A stretch of 60,779 nt of DNA from Paenibacillus silvestris (GCF_009882985.1 NZ_WTUZ01000011.1:364-61142), one strand, 5' to 3'. Counted from the stretch's first letter, positions 17,383-27,023 are shown. A program made the numbers and translations. Notes: generated from the sequence alone by a model not told the origin.

Positions 17383-18339
17383 CTACCTCAGCTTGACTTC
17401 CGTCGGGACGGGCGTCGCCGCAAGAATGCCAGCGAGCAGCGCCTGCACCTGCTGGTCCTGCTGGCGCGACCGTGTCCGCAGCAGGATGCGGTGCGCCCAG
17501 ACAGGGCCGACCAGCGCCTTGATGTCATCCGGCAGCACGTAGTCGCGGCCACGCAGCGCCGCGTACACCTGCGCCGCCTTCATCAAGGCGCGTACACCGC
17601 GCGGCGAGACGCCAAGCGCGGCATCCGCATGCGTGCGCGTAGCTTCCGCGAGCTGCACGAGATACTGCAGCAGCTCATCGCTGAAGCGCACTTGCACGAA
17701 CAAGCGCTGCGCTTCAAGCAGCTCTGCGCGCCCTACAACCGACAACAGCTGATCAAGCGGATCTTGCTGTTGGTAGCGCTTTAAAATTTGTACCTGCTCG
17801 GCAGCAGACGGATAGCCAAGCGAGAGTTTCATCAGGAAGCGGTCGAGCTGCGCTTCCGGCAGGGGGAACGTACCCTGATTTTCGACAGGGTTCTGTGTGG
17901 CGATGACGAGGAAAGGTGCTTCGAGCACGCGCGTTTCCCCGTCGATGCTCACTTGGCGCTCCTCCATGCTTTCCAGCAAGGCGGATTGGGTGCGCGGCGT
18001 CGCGCGGTTAATTTCATCGGCGAGCACGATGTGAGCGAATAGCGGTCCTGGGCGGAATTCGAATTCGCCGAGCTTTTGATTGTAAAAGTTAATGCCGCTA
18101 ACATCCGAAGGCAGGAGGTCCGGTGTGAACTGAATGCGCTTCATCGTGCCGTCCAGGGAGCGGGCCAGCGCTTTAGCCAGCTGCGTCTTCCCAGTACCTG
18201 GCACATCCTCCAGCAGCACATGCCCCGAAGCGATGAGCGCGATGACCATCAGCTCGACCGTCTCGTCTTTTCCTACAATGACTCTGCCTACATTGTCCTT
18301 GATGAGCGTAGCGATTTGTCCTATTCGTGTGAAGTCCAA
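17383..18339 (-). CDS. MoxR-family AAA+ ATPase
   Basis: About 318 residues. The Walker A motif lies in LLEDVPGTGKTQLAKA, Walker B in VLADEINRA, and sensor 1 in IATQNPVENQGTF; the C-terminal lid follows. MoxR ATPases work as chaperone-like machines with DUF58 or VWA proteins. I place the start at TTG 18339 because GGGAGGAAC lies 5-8 bases upstream, giving MDFTRIGQIATLI, the usual MoxR beginning. The longer frame from 18375 would read through that ribosome-binding site. First gene of a three-gene minus-strand operon. Confidence 0.92.
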   Translation of the reverse strand: MDFTRIGQIATLIKDNVGRVIVGKDETVELMVIALIASGHVLLEDVPGTGKTQLAKALARSLDGTMKRIQFTPDLLPSDVSGINFYNQKLGEFEFRPGPLFAHIVLADEINRATPRTQSALLESMEERQVSIDGETRVLEAPFLVIATQNPVENQGTFPLPEAQLDRFLMKLSLGYPSAAEQVQILKRYQQQDPLDQLLSVVGRAELLEAQRLFVQVRFSDELLQYLVQLAEATRTHADAALGVSPRGVRALMKAAQVYAALRGRDYVLPDDIKALVGPVWAHRILLRTRSRQQDQQVQALLAGILAATPVPTEVKLR

Positions 18340-18465
18340 CGGCTGTTCCTCCCAAATCATTAATGTGGTGAACAATATGTAAATCGGGACATAAGGGTTG
18401 TCCCCTTAAGTTTAACAGACACTAGGTGATTTTTGCCATTACTTCCTTATCGCCAGCTAATCCTG

Positions 18466-18526
18466 TTGTGTATTCTATAGGCAGTTAGTACAATATGGAT
18501 AAATAGTCTAATTACTAATAACTGCC
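18466..18526 (+). promoter_or_regulatory. Promoter of the RR-HK-SBP operon with a split inverted repeat
   Basis: TTGTGT (18466-18471), 17-bp spacer, TACAAT (18489-18494). The inverted repeat GGCAGTTA (18480-18487) and TAACTGCC (18519-18526) brackets the -10 box and transcription start. It may be a pair of operator half-sites or part of a leader hairpin. TTAGTA is also nearly mirrored next to each half. Confidence 0.55.
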
Positions 18527-18565
18527 AGATAAGCACTTTATATGTAAATGTTTAGGGGGACCATG

Positions 18566-20224
18566 ATGTACAAGTTAATTTTGGTGGATGATGAAGAAGA
18601 TGTCCGTGAAGGCGTCGTTCGGGAAATAGACTGGGACGCTATCGGCTTCGAAGTCATTGAGAAAGCGGAGAACGGCAGAGAAGCGTTAGAGATGGTTGAG
18701 AGATTGCAGCCGGACGTTGTCGTAACGGATATTCAGATGCCATTCATGAATGGACTGCAGCTGGCCGAAGCGATTCGAGAGCGTTTTCCGACCATTAAGC
18801 TGATTATTCTCACGGGGCATGACGAGTTTGAGTATGCCCAACGGGCGATTAAGCTGCACATCGACGAGTATGTGCTGAAGCCTTTTTCCGCGCAAGAGCT
18901 CATCAATGCTTTACTGAAGGTGAAAGGGCACATTCAAGAGGAAGTGGCTCACCGGGAGAACGTTCAGCTGCTTATGGAGCATTATCGGAAGAGTATGCCT
19001 GTGCTGAAAGAGAACTTTCTAGCAACGCTCATGAACCGGAAGCTTCCGCGCGAGGAAGTCGTTGAGAAAGCGGCTAACTATGGCATTGAGATCAGTGGCA
19101 CAAGCTTCGTCGCAGCTGTCATGAGCATAGACGGGGTGCTTATTCCTGAAGAGGAGCTGGAGAATCGGGAAGAGCTGTCCAAATCTGTTTCCTTAAAATA
19201 TTCGCCCGATCAGGCGCTGAAATACTTCGCGCTATTAAATATCACGGAGGAGATTGTAGATAAACGCCGGCTTGGCCTTGTTTTTATGCATAACGATCAA
19301 GTGGTTGTGTTGGCTGTAAGGGAAAGTGAGGACAGGGAAACCGCGCTGCAGGAAACCATGAAGGTGCTGGAAGAGGTTCGGCAGAATGTCGAGAAATATT
19401 TGAAGTTCACCTTAACGGTTGGTATTGGAACGGTCATGAAGGACGTGACCAAAATCAGCTATTCCTATGAAGATGCCGTGCTGGCACTGGATTATAGACT
19501 TATTCTTGGCAATAACCGGATCATTTCCATTGATGATGTGGAGATGCGCACCGTGGAGAAAGTTCGCTTCGACGATGTGAAAGAGCACGCTTTGACGCGC
19601 TGTATTAAGGTTGGGACGAATCAGGAGATCCGGGAGACGATGGACGAGCTTTTTCAGGGGATTGAAGGGGCTGTTTCCGTAAAGGACTATCAGATCTATT
19701 TGCTTGAAATTTTGACCTGCATTCTGAAGGCGGCGAAGGATTCGAATTTGAATGTGGATGAGGTTTTCGGCGACAACTTTATTCCTTTTACAGAGATCAA
19801 TAAGTTTACGTCATCAGAAGAAGCCAAGAAATGGCTCGCCGAGCTATGCGCCTCTATGATGAACCATATCGCAACGGATCGCCAATATACCTACAAGAAT
19901 CTGGTGGAGATGGCCAAGGATTATACCAAAAATCACTATCACGAAGGCGATATTACGATTAATAAAGTGTGCGGCCATTTGCATATTAGCGCGGGGTATT
20001 TCAGCAGTATTTTCAAAAAAGAAACCAAGATGACCTTCGTCAACTATTTGAACCATATCCGCATGGAGGCGGCGAAAGAGATGCTGCGTTCCACAGATAT
20101 GAAGGCACTGGAGATCGCTGAGAAGGTTGGCTATGCGGATGCGAACTATTTCAGCTTTTCGTTTCGTAAAAATGTCGGTGTTTCCCCAAAAGAATATCGC
20201 AATAACAGCACCAAAGGGCAGTAG
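18566..20224 (+). CDS. YesN-type response regulator with AraC output
   Basis: 552 residues. The receiver domain (DDEED near the start, phospho-Asp in VVTDIQMP, Lys in VLKPFS) is followed by a long central region and a C-terminal AraC DNA-binding domain with the signature LEIAEKVGYADANYFSFSF. I take ATG 18566, giving MYKLILVDD, with AGGGGGA five bases upstream. It pairs with the YesM kinase encoded next. Together with the sugar-binding lipoprotein two genes on, it resembles the kinase/regulator/binding-protein three-component systems of clostridia and Bacillales that control sugar uptake. The mgl genes directly downstream are the likely target. Confidence 0.92.
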   Translation: MYKLILVDDEEDVREGVVREIDWDAIGFEVIEKAENGREALEMVERLQPDVVVTDIQMPFMNGLQLAEAIRERFPTIKLIILTGHDEFEYAQRAIKLHIDEYVLKPFSAQELINALLKVKGHIQEEVAHRENVQLLMEHYRKSMPVLKENFLATLMNRKLPREEVVEKAANYGIEISGTSFVAAVMSIDGVLIPEEELENREELSKSVSLKYSPDQALKYFALLNITEEIVDKRRLGLVFMHNDQVVVLAVRESEDRETALQETMKVLEEVRQNVEKYLKFTLTVGIGTVMKDVTKISYSYEDAVLALDYRLILGNNRIISIDDVEMRTVEKVRFDDVKEHALTRCIKVGTNQEIRETMDELFQGIEGAVSVKDYQIYLLEILTCILKAAKDSNLNVDEVFGDNFIPFTEINKFTSSEEAKKWLAELCASMMNHIATDRQYTYKNLVEMAKDYTKNHYHEGDITINKVCGHLHISAGYFSSIFKKETKMTFVNYLNHIRMEAAKEMLRSTDMKALEIAEKVGYADANYFSFSFRKNVGVSPKEYRNNSTKGQ

Positions 20225-20247
20225 GGTCTATGAGCGGGGGGTTAGTT

Positions 20248-22032
20248 TTGATACGAAAAATGCGAGCTCTATGCAAAGCCTTGTATGAGGTGCTGCTCGA
20301 TACGATTCGAGTGAAAAGCATCCAGTTTGCGATTACGATGTCCTTTATTTTCATCACGGTGACCGTTATGCTGATCATTTCGCTGGTGCTATACAATAAG
20401 TTTTCCAAGACGGCGGAATCAAGTGCTCTGATCAATACGCAGCAGATTGTAGAGCAGGTCCAGTTTAACTTGGAAAATTATATAAAAGGCATGGCGGACA
20501 CCTTCGAGGTGGTCGATGCCAAAATTGCCAAAAGCCGCGGCATCCCCTCCGACAAGCTGACCGAGCAGCTGGAAACGATCGCTAGCACGCGCGAGGATAT
20601 TGTTTCAATTAATTTGTTTGCCGCGGATGGCGAGCTGATTACGGGACTGCAAAATGCTGGAATGCGCAAAAATACGAGGCTGCTTGAGCAGTCCTGGTTT
20701 AAGTCCGCCTTGGACAATCCCAACCATCTGTCGTTCTCTTTGCCGCATATTCAGAACCTATTCAAAGATCCGTACCGGTGGGTTGTTTCGATGAGTAAAG
20801 GGGTTTCCATTGAGCATGGCGGGAAGTGGGAAGATGCGGTGCTTCTAGTGGATGTGAATTTTAAAACGCTGGATGACGTGTTCCGTACAGTTTCCTTAGG
20901 TAAAAAAGGTTACGTGTACATCATTGACGACTCGGCTGGCAACATCGTGTATCATCCTCAGCAGCAGCTTATCTATATTGGCTTAAAGTATGAAAATGTG
21001 GAGCAGGCGCTCAAATTCTCCTACGGCAAGTATATGGATGTCAGCGAGGGCGAGTCCCGGCTTAATGTGGTTAGGACCGTTAATAATATTGGTTGGAAAA
21101 TCATTGGAGTCTCCTATATGGATGAAATGATTACGACCCGCAAGGAAATTAGCACGTTTATGATCTGGCTGCTTGTTATTGTCCTTATTTTTATTTTGCT
21201 CATCTCCTCTTTCATGTCAGCGCGTATTTCCAAGCCGATCAAACGGCTCAAGAAGTCGATGGAAATGGTCGAGAAGGGGCATTTTGACACGTACATCCAT
21301 GTTCGCGGTGCTGATGAAGTGGAGCAGCTTTCACGAAGGTTCAATCTCATGGTCTCCAGGGTGCGCGAGCTTATGGATCAGAATATTCATGAGCAAGAGA
21401 TCAAGAGAAAGAACGAGCTTGAAGTGCTGCAGTCGCAGATTAATCCCCATTTTTTGTACAATACGCTCAATTCGGTCGTTCGGATGGTTGGGAACGGGAA
21501 AAACGAAGAGGTCGTCACCACGATTACCTCCTTGTCCAAGTTTTTTCGGATATCGCTCAGCAAAGGGAAGAACATCATTACGATTGCAGATGAAATTGAG
21601 CATATTCGGAACTATTTGATCATCCAAAAGATGAGGTACAAAGACAAGTTCGATTATGACATTGAAGTGGATGAAGAAGTGCTGCCGTACAAAACGCTAA
21701 AGCTAATTTTGCAGCCTTTTGTTGAGAATTCACTCTATCATGGTATTGAATATATGGTGGACGAAGGTCATATTCACATATCCGCTACAAAAATCGACGA
21801 TAAAATACAGCTTCAAGTCCGAGACAACGGTGTGGGGATGTCGGAAGAAACACTCAAAAACATTATGATTGGCTCGGTGAAAAGCGATAAAGGCTCAGGG
21901 GTTGGTCTGCGTAATGTGCATGAGCGGATCCAGCTGTATTTTGGCGCGGATTACGGTGTTAAGGTGGAGAGTGAGCTTGAAGAGGGAACGGTCGTGAAAA
22001 TCTGGATTCCAGCCATACTGGAAGAGGAATAG
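20248..22032 (+). CDS. YesM-type membrane sensor histidine kinase
   Basis: About 594 residues. A transmembrane helix (~25-47), an extracellular dCache-like sensor domain (~50-295), a second helix (~300-322), a HAMP domain (~323-375), the His_kinase segment with the phosphorylation site in QSQINPHFLYNTLNS, and an HATPase domain (DNGVGMSEE, GVGLRNVHERI). I favour TTG 20248 with a GGGGGG site upstream; ATG 20230 is possible. The INPHFLYNTL motif is diagnostic of the LytS/YesM class. The extracellular domain may contact the binding lipoprotein encoded next. Confidence 0.92.
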   Translation: MIRKMRALCKALYEVLLDTIRVKSIQFAITMSFIFITVTVMLIISLVLYNKFSKTAESSALINTQQIVEQVQFNLENYIKGMADTFEVVDAKIAKSRGIPSDKLTEQLETIASTREDIVSINLFAADGELITGLQNAGMRKNTRLLEQSWFKSALDNPNHLSFSLPHIQNLFKDPYRWVVSMSKGVSIEHGGKWEDAVLLVDVNFKTLDDVFRTVSLGKKGYVYIIDDSAGNIVYHPQQQLIYIGLKYENVEQALKFSYGKYMDVSEGESRLNVVRTVNNIGWKIIGVSYMDEMITTRKEISTFMIWLLVIVLIFILLISSFMSARISKPIKRLKKSMEMVEKGHFDTYIHVRGADEVEQLSRRFNLMVSRVRELMDQNIHEQEIKRKNELEVLQSQINPHFLYNTLNSVVRMVGNGKNEEVVTTITSLSKFFRISLSKGKNIITIADEIEHIRNYLIIQKMRYKDKFDYDIEVDEEVLPYKTLKLILQPFVENSLYHGIEYMVDEGHIHISATKIDDKIQLQVRDNGVGMSEETLKNIMIGSVKSDKGSGVGLRNVHERIQLYFGADYGVKVESELEEGTVVKIWIPAILEEE

Positions 22033-22044
22033 GGAGGAGCAGCG

Positions 22045-23025
22045 ATGGATAAAACAATGAAACTAGGCCCGCTTATATTCGCCATATTGGCCGCTGCTGT
22101 CTCCATGTCTTCCTGTATGCGCAATACGGAGACTACGCCCACCGAGAAGAAGAAGCATTTGGAAGTGGTGCTTAGAAGCCAGAACGGAGACTATTGGAAG
22201 ACGGTGAAAATGGGGGCGGAGGTCGCGGCGAAGGAATTCGATGTTACCTTGGATTTCAGGGCGCCAGACGATGAAGGAGATGTGAAGGGGCAGATCGCCT
22301 TAATGGAGCAATCTGTCCAAAGCGGACCGGACGCCATCGTGCTTGCGGCTAATGATTATAAGGATCTGTCAGGGGTTGTAAACGATGCGGAGGGGCGAGG
22401 CATTCCCGTTGTTGCGATTGACTCCGAAGTGGAATCCACCAAAGCGAGGAGCTTCATAGGCGCCAACAATTATGAGGCTGGGCAACTGGCAGGTCAGCAA
22501 TTAATTAAACTCGCCGGAACCAAAGGAAATATCGCCATTGTCAGCTTTAAACAAGGGGAGCGCAATACAGAGCTTCGGGAGCAAGGGCTCTTGGATGAAA
22601 TATCGAAATATCCGGCCATTAAGGTCATTGCCAAGGTATACAGTATGACAGACCGGGGGACGGCGGATCAGCTTACTCAAGGCATCATTGAGAAATACCC
22701 GCATTTGGACGGGATCGTTGCCTTGAATGAGATTTCCTCCATTGGCGTTGCCGACGCGATTCAGCGAATGAACCTGCAGGATAAGGTGAAAATCATCACA
22801 TTTGACAGCACCTCTGAGGAATTGGAGCTTCTGCAGGAAGGCGTCATTCAGGCTACGATTATCCAAAATCCGTTCAGCATCGGCTATTTGGGCGTTAAGA
22901 ATGCCGTTGAAGCCTCGCGTGGGAAAAAGATTCCTGGCCGCGTTGATACGGGGATTAAAGCCATTGACCTCAATAATATGTTCTGGTCGGATAATCAGAA
23001 ATTGCTATTTCCCTTTATAAAGTGA
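22045..23025 (+). CDS. Periplasmic-type sugar-binding lipoprotein (sensor partner)
   Basis: 326 residues. A lipoprotein signal ends SMSSC, so the protein is lipid-anchored outside the membrane. The body is a LacI/ribose-binding-type fold (VVLRSQNGDYWKTVKMGAEVA, then PDAIVLAANDYKDL, GIVALNEISSIGVA). It lies 12 bases behind the histidine kinase gene, and mglB encodes a separate transport binding protein downstream. I infer that it binds a sugar and feeds the signal to the kinase, not the transporter. It is followed by 112 bases containing the mglB promoter. Confidence 0.85.
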   Translation: MDKTMKLGPLIFAILAAAVSMSSCMRNTETTPTEKKKHLEVVLRSQNGDYWKTVKMGAEVAAKEFDVTLDFRAPDDEGDVKGQIALMEQSVQSGPDAIVLAANDYKDLSGVVNDAEGRGIPVVAIDSEVESTKARSFIGANNYEAGQLAGQQLIKLAGTKGNIAIVSFKQGERNTELREQGLLDEISKYPAIKVIAKVYSMTDRGTADQLTQGIIEKYPHLDGIVALNEISSIGVADAIQRMNLQDKVKIITFDSTSEELELLQEGVIQATIIQNPFSIGYLGVKNAVEASRGKKIPGRVDTGIKAIDLNNMFWSDNQKLLFPFIK

Positions 23026-23060
23026 TGAGAATTTCGATAGAAGATATGAGGATATTGCAT

Positions 23061-23088
23061 TTGTTTCCTAGGTCACATGCCGTATATT
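23061..23088 (+). promoter_or_regulatory. Promoter of mglBAC
   Basis: TTGTTT (23061-23066), 16-bp spacer, TATATT (23083-23088), about 50 bases before the TTG start of mglB. TTGCAT directly upstream is an alternative -35. Confidence 0.5.
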
Positions 23089-23137
23089 TAGACATGTAAA
23101 CAAACAAATAAAAACACCTTTTAGGGAGGGTCTTACC

Positions 23138-24220
23138 TTGAAAAAATTGATTACCCTTGCAGTAGCTAGTGCTTTGGTCGCAACCGTAGCAGGATGTGGC
23201 GCTAAAACAGATAAACCTGCAGCATCTCCGGCAGCAAGCACAAGCACAGGTGCAGCAGCTACAACAGCTCCAGCTAAAACAGACGGCAAAAAACCAACTA
23301 TCGGTGTAGCTATTTATAAATTTGATGATACGTTCATGTCCGGTGTTCGCGCGGCAATCGCTGACGCTGCGAAAGACAAAGCAACTGTGGATATCGTAGA
23401 TAGCCAGAACTCACAACCAACACAAAATGATAAAGTTGACCTTTTCATCACGAAAAAAGTAAACGCTCTTGCGATCAATGCGGTTGACCGTACAGCAGCA
23501 GGTATTATCATCGATAAAGCAAAAACAGCTAACGTACCAGTTGTCTTCTTGAACCGTGAGCCGCTTGCTGACGATATGAAGAAATGGGATAAAGTTTACT
23601 ACGTAGGTGCAAAAGCTGAGCAATCCGGAACTATGGAAGGCCAATTGCTTGTTGACTACTTCAAAGCTCACCCGGAAGCGGACAAAAACAAAGACGGCAA
23701 AATTCAATACGTAATGCTTAAAGGCGAGCCAGGGCACCAAGATGCTGAGCTTCGCACGAAGTTCTCCATCCAAGCGATTACAGATGCTGGTCTGGGCGTA
23801 GAGAAAGTAGCAGAAGATACAGCTATGTGGGATCGTGTAAAAGGTCAAGAAAAAATGGCAGCTTTCCTAGCTTCCAGTGAAAACAAAATCGAAGCTGTTC
23901 TTGCGAACAACGATGATATGGCTCTTGGCGCTATCGAAGCTTTGAAAGCCAAAGGTTACTTCAAAGACAATAAATTCTTGCCGGTTGTAGGCGTTGATGC
24001 TACGGCTCCTGCTCTTCAAGCACTTAGCGACGGAACACTTCTCGGAACTGTTCTGAACGATGCGAAAAACCAAGGTGCTGCAACAACGAACGTAGCAACA
24101 GCTCTTGCTAATGGTCAAACACCAAGCAAAGAAACAACAGGCTACGATGTAACTGACGGTAAATATGTGTGGATTTCCTACAAAAAGATTACTAAAGCTA
24201 ACATGAACGAAGCGAAGTAA
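23138..24220 (+). CDS. mglB: Galactose/glucose-binding lipoprotein MglB
   Basis: 360 residues. A lipoprotein signal peptide (VATVAGC) and an Ala/Ser/Thr linker precede the binding domain. The calcium loop DKNKDGKIQ, followed by LKGEPGHQDAELR, is nearly the same as in Escherichia coli galactose/glucose-binding protein, as are TAMWDRV, ANNDDMALGAIEALKA and GTVLNDAKNQG. It delivers sugar to MglAC. TTG start at 23138 with AGGGAGGG upstream. Adenine-rich codon choice for Lys/Ala (GCA, AAA) suggests high expression. Confidence 0.93.
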   Translation: MKKLITLAVASALVATVAGCGAKTDKPAASPAASTSTGAAATTAPAKTDGKKPTIGVAIYKFDDTFMSGVRAAIADAAKDKATVDIVDSQNSQPTQNDKVDLFITKKVNALAINAVDRTAAGIIIDKAKTANVPVVFLNREPLADDMKKWDKVYYVGAKAEQSGTMEGQLLVDYFKAHPEADKNKDGKIQYVMLKGEPGHQDAELRTKFSIQAITDAGLGVEKVAEDTAMWDRVKGQEKMAAFLASSENKIEAVLANNDDMALGAIEALKAKGYFKDNKFLPVVGVDATAPALQALSDGTLLGTVLNDAKNQGAATTNVATALANGQTPSKETTGYDVTDGKYVWISYKKITKANMNEAK

Positions 24221-24358
24221 TCCGAATAGAAGCGGGCAAGAGCAGTTATCCGCTCTTGCCTTCCTTATTTGGAAACCCGTGCAAAGATACAGAGAAATAG
24301 ACTTAGAGCAATGGCTTCACTTTGTGGGGATTATCGTGAGCTGGTAGGGGGAGTTACC

Positions 24359-25876
24359 ATGACATTACATGAGTATTTACTGGAAATGAATCAAATCTCC
24401 AAAGAGTTCCCCGGCGTTAAGGCGCTGGATAACGTTACCCTGAAGGTTCGCCCAGGAAGCGTACATGCTTTGATGGGAGAAAACGGGGCTGGTAAATCGA
24501 CGTTGATGAAATGCTTATTCGGCATCTATAAGCCGGATGGCGGAGAGATCAAGCTGAATGGCGAGACCGTGTCCATCGTGAATTCCAAGGATGCGTTAGC
24601 AAGTGGCATTTCCATGATTCATCAGGAGCTGCACCCAGTTCCACATCGCAACGTGATGGAGAATATTTGGTTGGGACGTTTCCCGCAAAAAGGTATCGGG
24701 CCTTTGAAATTAGTGGATCACAAGAAAATGCGCAGAGATACAGAAAAGTTGTTTGAGCAGCTCCAAATGGATATTAAACCGGACACACTCGTGGGTACCT
24801 TGTCGGTTTCCAAAGTGCAGTCCATTGAAATTGCCAAGGCCGTTTCTTTCAATTCGAAAGTTATTGTTATGGATGAGCCGACTTCGTCATTAACTGGGAA
24901 TGAAGTTGAACAGCTATTTCGCATCATTCGCGACTTGAAAAGCCGTGGCGTCTCGATCATCTATATTTCACATAAAATGGAAGAAATTCTTGAAATCTCG
25001 GATGAAGTAACGATTATGCGCGATGGCACCAAAATTGGCACATGGCCATCAGCAGAGTTGACAACGGATATGATCATCTCGAAGATGGTTGGACGTGATC
25101 TCAAAGAGCGTTTCCCTGAACGAAGCAATGTGCCGAACGGCGTATTGATGAGCGTTGAGGGTCTAACTTCGGTCATTCCAAGATCCTTTAAAAATGTTTC
25201 TTTCGACCTGCGTAGGGGAGAAATTCTCGGTATAGGCGGTCTGGTTGGAGCGCAGCGTACAGAACTGATGGAAGCTTTGTTCGGACTACGCGGTCTTGCA
25301 TCCGGCCAAATCTCGATCCATGGCAAACAGGTAAAGCTTAAATCACCGATTGACGCTATTAAGCACAAGATCGCGCTGCTCACGGAAGAGCGCCGCGTGA
25401 CAGGGATTTTCCCGGTATTATCGGTGCTTGAGAATACGGTCATCGCCAACTTGGGTCGATATATGAACCCGCTTGGGTTCATCAATGAAGCGAAACGAAA
25501 AGTCGAAGTCGAGAAAAGCATCGAGATGCTGCGCGTGAAAACGCCGAACATGCATGCATTGATCAAAAACCTTTCTGGCGGTAACCAACAGAAGGTGCTC
25601 TTGGCCAGATGGCTGCTAACAGAGCCAGACGTGCTCCTGCTTGATGAGCCGACTCGCGGAATTGACGTAGGAGCAAAGTTCGAGATTTATTCCATCATTG
25701 CTGACCTTGCGAAGCAGGGGAAAAGTATTATCATGATCTCTTCTGAAATGCCCGAGCTTCTTGGGATGTCAGACCGAATCATGGTCATGTGTGAAGGACG
25801 CCTTACGGGGATCGTAGAAGGAAAAAAAGCTACAGAAGAAGAGATCATGCGCCTTGCTGCACAGCATATGGCATAA
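24359..25876 (+). CDS. mglA: Galactose/methyl galactoside import ATPase MglA
   Basis: 505 residues with two ABC cassettes, as in MglA/RbsA. The first has Walker A GENGAGKSTL and Walker B VIVMDEPTSSL. Its signature position reads GTLSVSKVQ rather than LSGGQ, which is typical of this half. The second has a degenerate Walker A (GGLVGAQRTEL) with LSGGNQQKV and VLLLDEPTRGID. I take ATG 24359 because TAGGGGG lies 8 bases upstream; the longer frame from 24269 has no site. It powers import of the sugar captured by MglB. Confidence 0.93.
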   Translation: MTLHEYLLEMNQISKEFPGVKALDNVTLKVRPGSVHALMGENGAGKSTLMKCLFGIYKPDGGEIKLNGETVSIVNSKDALASGISMIHQELHPVPHRNVMENIWLGRFPQKGIGPLKLVDHKKMRRDTEKLFEQLQMDIKPDTLVGTLSVSKVQSIEIAKAVSFNSKVIVMDEPTSSLTGNEVEQLFRIIRDLKSRGVSIIYISHKMEEILEISDEVTIMRDGTKIGTWPSAELTTDMIISKMVGRDLKERFPERSNVPNGVLMSVEGLTSVIPRSFKNVSFDLRRGEILGIGGLVGAQRTELMEALFGLRGLASGQISIHGKQVKLKSPIDAIKHKIALLTEERRVTGIFPVLSVLENTVIANLGRYMNPLGFINEAKRKVEVEKSIEMLRVKTPNMHALIKNLSGGNQQKVLLARWLLTEPDVLLLDEPTRGIDVGAKFEIYSIIADLAKQGKSIIMISSEMPELLGMSDRIMVMCEGRLTGIVEGKKATEEEIMRLAAQHMA

Positions 25877-25894
25877 ATGGGGGGCCAAGAAACC

Positions 25895-26926
25895 ATGAGT
25901 ACAAAAACAGAAACATTAAAATCTAGAGACATTAGTGGGTTCGTGACCAAATACGCAATCTACATCGTATTGGTCGTGCTCGTTATCGGGATCGCAATTT
26001 ATGATCCGCGCTTTTTATCCGTTAGTATTTTACGTGATATTTTGCTGCAGTCATCCACGCGTGTCATTATTGCTTTGGGGGCTGCGTTTATCTTGATCAC
26101 GGGAGGTACCGACCTCTCGACAGGACGGATTGTCGGTTTGACGGCTGTTATCTCGGCTTCCATGCTGCAAACGCAGGATTACGGCCGCAGGTTCTTCCCG
26201 GATCTACCGCATTTACCACTAATTGTTCCAATTATCATTGCGATTGTAGCAGGCCTTTTGGTAGGACTTATTAATGGAATTATCGTCGCTAAGTTGAAGG
26301 TTCCACCATTCATTGCAACACTAGGAACGATGGTTGCTGTGTACGGCGCCAACTCCTTGTACTTCGATATGAAACCGAATCAGTCCCAACCTATCGGAGG
26401 CTTGAGACCGGATTTTAGTAAATTAGGAACAGGTTCTATCGGATCTGATGCCACGTATTCATTGCCTTATATCGTTATTATTGCAGTTGCTGTAGCCATT
26501 ATCGTCTGGATTGTGTTCAATAAAACCAAGCTTGGTAAATACATGTACGCGATCGGCGGCAACATTCACGCTGCAGTCGTTTCGGGGATTAACGTTAATC
26601 GTTACCTCATCTACATTTACTCCATCGCTGGTGCTTTGTACGGATTGGCTGGGGTGCTGGAAGCAGCAAGAACTGGCGGTGCAACGAATAACTACGGAAA
26701 CATGTACGAGCTTGATGCGATCGCAGCATGCGTAGTCGGCGGCGTATCGACATCCGGTGGTATCGGAACGGTTCCTGGCGTTCTTGCTGGGGTATTGATT
26801 TTCAGCGTAATCAACTACGGTTTGACGTTTATCGGAATCAGCCCTTACTGGCAGTTAATTATTAAAGGTGTTATCATCGTGGCTGCCGTAGCCTTCGATA
26901 TGCGTAAGTACATGAACTCTAAATAA
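25895..26926 (+). CDS. mglC: Galactose/methyl galactoside permease MglC
   Basis: About 343 residues, with eight to ten membrane helices. The ALGAAFILITGGTDLSTGR segment is the conserved family signature. Start at ATG 25895 (MSTKTETLKSRD), with GGGGGG upstream overlapping the end of mglA. It forms the membrane channel of the MglBAC importer. A strong terminator follows 15 bases after the stop. Confidence 0.93.
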   Translation: MSTKTETLKSRDISGFVTKYAIYIVLVVLVIGIAIYDPRFLSVSILRDILLQSSTRVIIALGAAFILITGGTDLSTGRIVGLTAVISASMLQTQDYGRRFFPDLPHLPLIVPIIIAIVAGLLVGLINGIIVAKLKVPPFIATLGTMVAVYGANSLYFDMKPNQSQPIGGLRPDFSKLGTGSIGSDATYSLPYIVIIAVAVAIIVWIVFNKTKLGKYMYAIGGNIHAAVVSGINVNRYLIYIYSIAGALYGLAGVLEAARTGGATNNYGNMYELDAIAACVVGGVSTSGGIGTVPGVLAGVLIFSVINYGLTFIGISPYWQLIIKGVIIVAAVAFDMRKYMNSK

Positions 26927-26941
26927 TAAAGTAAAAAAGAT

Positions 26942-26977
26942 AACAGGCTGTCGCGTAAAGGGGCAGCCTGTTCTTTT
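26942..26977 (+). terminator. Terminator of mglBAC
   Basis: AACAGGCTG pairs exactly with CAGCCTGTT across a 13-base loop, followed by CTTTT. Confidence 0.85.
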
Positions 26978-26988
26978 ACGAAGAAAAC

Positions 26989-27002
26989 CGAAAGCGTTTA
27001 CT
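26989..27002 (+). promoter_or_regulatory. Near-cre site before the chemoreceptor gene
   Basis: CGAAAGCGTTTACT matches TGWNANCGNTNWCA except at the first and last bases. It lies about 20 bases before the ATG of the methyl-accepting protein, placing that gene under possible carbon catabolite control. Confidence 0.4.
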
Positions 27003-27023
27003 AAATAAAAAAGGGGCGCATAT

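Noticed and set aside
17272..17784. 170-codon plus-strand ORF, Arg/Gln-rich
   Set aside because: Shadow of moxR in GC-rich sequence; composition is not that of a real protein.
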